From Candidatus Omnitrophota bacterium (GTDB lineage Bacteria; Omnitrophota; Gorgyraeia; Tantalellales; Tantalellaceae), in the NCBI GenBank assembly GCA_028717825.1, contig JAQUNB010000085.1, forward strand, positions 1 to 5,990: a stretch of 5,990 bases of DNA. The letters are read 5' to 3'. Below, one piece after another: positions 5,309 through 5,990 of this stretch. A program made the translations under genes and the position numbers. Under the pieces are notes generated by a model. That model made no database searches. It was not told the origin of the DNA and saw only the letters and a list, made by a program, of their open reading frames with translations. Numbering within the stretch: the stretch's first letter is position 1; every line of letters starts with the position of its first letter.

Positions 5309-5818
5309 ATGGCTTACAGCCGTAAAAGTGTTTTTCAGGGACGCCTCTTAAAAGTCTACAAAAGTATAAAAAAACTTCCCAATGGTATTTGCGCGTATTT
5401 TGAAGAGATCGAACATCCCGGTGCGGTTATCGTTATACCTTTCCTAAAAGATCGTATAGTTTTTATCAATCAATATCGGGCTGTTATCGGAAAGTATTTG
5501 CTGGAGCTTCCTGCAGGGAAACTAGATCCGGGGGAATCGTTGGTGAGTTGCGCCAATAGGGAAGTGGCGGAAGAAACCGGATATAGGTTAAAGAACCTGA
5601 AGAAACTCGGATTTATTTATACCACTCCGGGTTTTACCGACGAAAAGATATATATTTTTAAAGCTGAATGTTCCGGTCGGGTTGAGGCTGAAAAGGATCG
5701 GGATGAGCTAATAACGGTTAAGTATCTGTCCGTCAAAGAAGTCCGCAAGTTGTTTAGGTCGGGGAAATTATCTGATTCCAAAACTATATCGACCCTCTGT
5801 TTCGCCGGTATCTTATAA
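5309..5818 (+). CDS. Nudix hydrolase, ADP-ribose pyrophosphatase type
   Basis: This 169-residue cytoplasmic enzyme hydrolyses a nucleoside diphosphate linked to another group, most likely ADP-ribose to AMP and ribose 5-phosphate. The Nudix box GX5EX7REUXEEXGU is complete at residues 70-92, with REVAEETGY at its end. The preceding LELPAGKLDPGE and the Pro in YTTPGFTDEK (Pro107, 16 residues after the box Gly) are marks of the ADP-ribose pyrophosphatase subgroup. The N-terminal half (GAVIVIPFLKDRIVFINQYR, 38-57) is the strand pair usual in that subgroup, including the QYR segment. It is shorter than E. coli NudF (209 residues) and near the size of other bacterial homologues. It begins one base after the response regulator stop and is followed by a strong hairpin terminator. 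Other NDP-sugar substrates are possible. Confidence 0.93.
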   Translation: MAYSRKSVFQGRLLKVYKSIKKLPNGICAYFEEIEHPGAVIVIPFLKDRIVFINQYRAVIGKYLLELPAGKLDPGESLVSCANREVAEETGYRLKNLKKLGFIYTTPGFTDEKIYIFKAECSGRVEAEKDRDELITVKYLSVKEVRKLFRSGKLSDSKTISTLCFAGIL

Positions 5819-5880
5819 TTTATAGCCGCGGGATATTGTTCCTTGCATGTCTTTCTTTGTCTGTTTTTTTTGTGAAGATA

Positions 5881-5935
5881 TGCCTAGGAAAAACTTGAAG
5901 TGAAATCCTCTTTAAGTTTTTTAGGCAGGTTTTTT
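5881..5935 (+). terminator. Intrinsic terminator after the Nudix gene
   Basis: TGCCTA (5881-5886) pairs with TAGGCA (5922-5927), and after a GG bulge (5887-5888) the arm AAAAACTTGAAG (5889-5900) pairs with CTTTAAGTTTTT (5910-5921), with one G-T pair. The loop is 9 bases. A run of six T (5930-5935) follows. The stem has about 18 base pairs and lies 62 bases after the Nudix stop; the bases between are T-rich and hold no gene. Confidence 0.8.
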
Positions 5936-5974
5936 ATCCAGATATGCGTTTAGTGATAATACTTCATTTAAAGG

Positions 5975-5990
5975 AGATCGGAAGAGCGTC
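5975..5990 (+). other. Illumina TruSeq adapter remnant (not genomic)
   Basis: The final 16 bases, AGATCGGAAGAGCGTC, equal the first 16 bases of the Illumina TruSeq 3' adapter seen on read 2. A chance match of this length at the exact end is very unlikely. Genomic sequence therefore ends near 5974, give or take bases shared by chance, and the contig was assembled from untrimmed reads. The 39 bases before it (5936-5974) hold no recognisable feature. Confidence 0.95.

Noticed and set aside
5970..5979. AAAGGAGATC as a ribosome binding site of a gene starting past the window
   Set aside because: The GATCGG part belongs to the Illumina adapter, so the apparent site is an artefact.
1..5990. Defence island, CRISPR array, transposon or phage module
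   Set aside because: No direct repeat-spacer pattern, terminal inverted repeats, transposase, integrase or phage protein is visible on either strand.

Overview
This 5,990-base window looks like a short assembled contig from a Gram-negative, didermic bacterium. lpxA, the first gene of lipid A synthesis, is the direct evidence for an outer membrane. Genes are packed on the + strand, base composition is moderately AT-rich, and ATA and AGG codons are common. An uncultured lineage such as Omnitrophota or another PVC-side phylum would fit, but that placement is an impression from protein style and was not tested. The last 16 bases match the Illumina TruSeq adapter, so genomic sequence probably ends near position 5974.

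Layout. (1) Bases 2-1414 hold the 3' end of a membrane protein that stops right after a HAMP domain, then lpxA, then a small charged coiled-coil protein. Gaps of 4 and 17 bases and good ribosome binding sites suggest one operon. (2) Bases 1415-1599 are non-coding, with a relatively GC-rich patch of three consecutive possible stem-loops. (3) Bases 1600-4217 hold a Ste24-like M48 membrane metalloprotease, an endonuclease III-like HhH-GPD DNA glycosylase, and an inositol monophosphatase family enzyme, spaced 16 and 28 bases apart and probably co-transcribed. (4) Bases 4218-4809 form a separate unit: two tandem sigma70-like promoters, a 123-residue single-pass membrane protein of unknown function, and a strong intrinsic terminator. 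(5) Bases 4830-5935 form another unit: a good sigma70-like promoter, a single-domain response regulator, a Nudix hydrolase of the ADP-ribose pyrophosphatase type, and a long terminator hairpin.

Most of the content is housekeeping: lipid A synthesis, membrane protein turnover, base excision repair, phosphate ester hydrolysis and nucleotide clean-up. The less ordinary items are the HAMP protein without an output domain, the unknown membrane protein with its own promoters and terminator, the DNA glycosylase with an incomplete Fe-S cysteine set, the orphan receiver paired with a Nudix enzyme, and the structured intergenic patch. I see no phage, transposon, CRISPR, tRNA or rRNA, and no clear new multi-gene system. 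No gap without a gene exceeds 300 bases.
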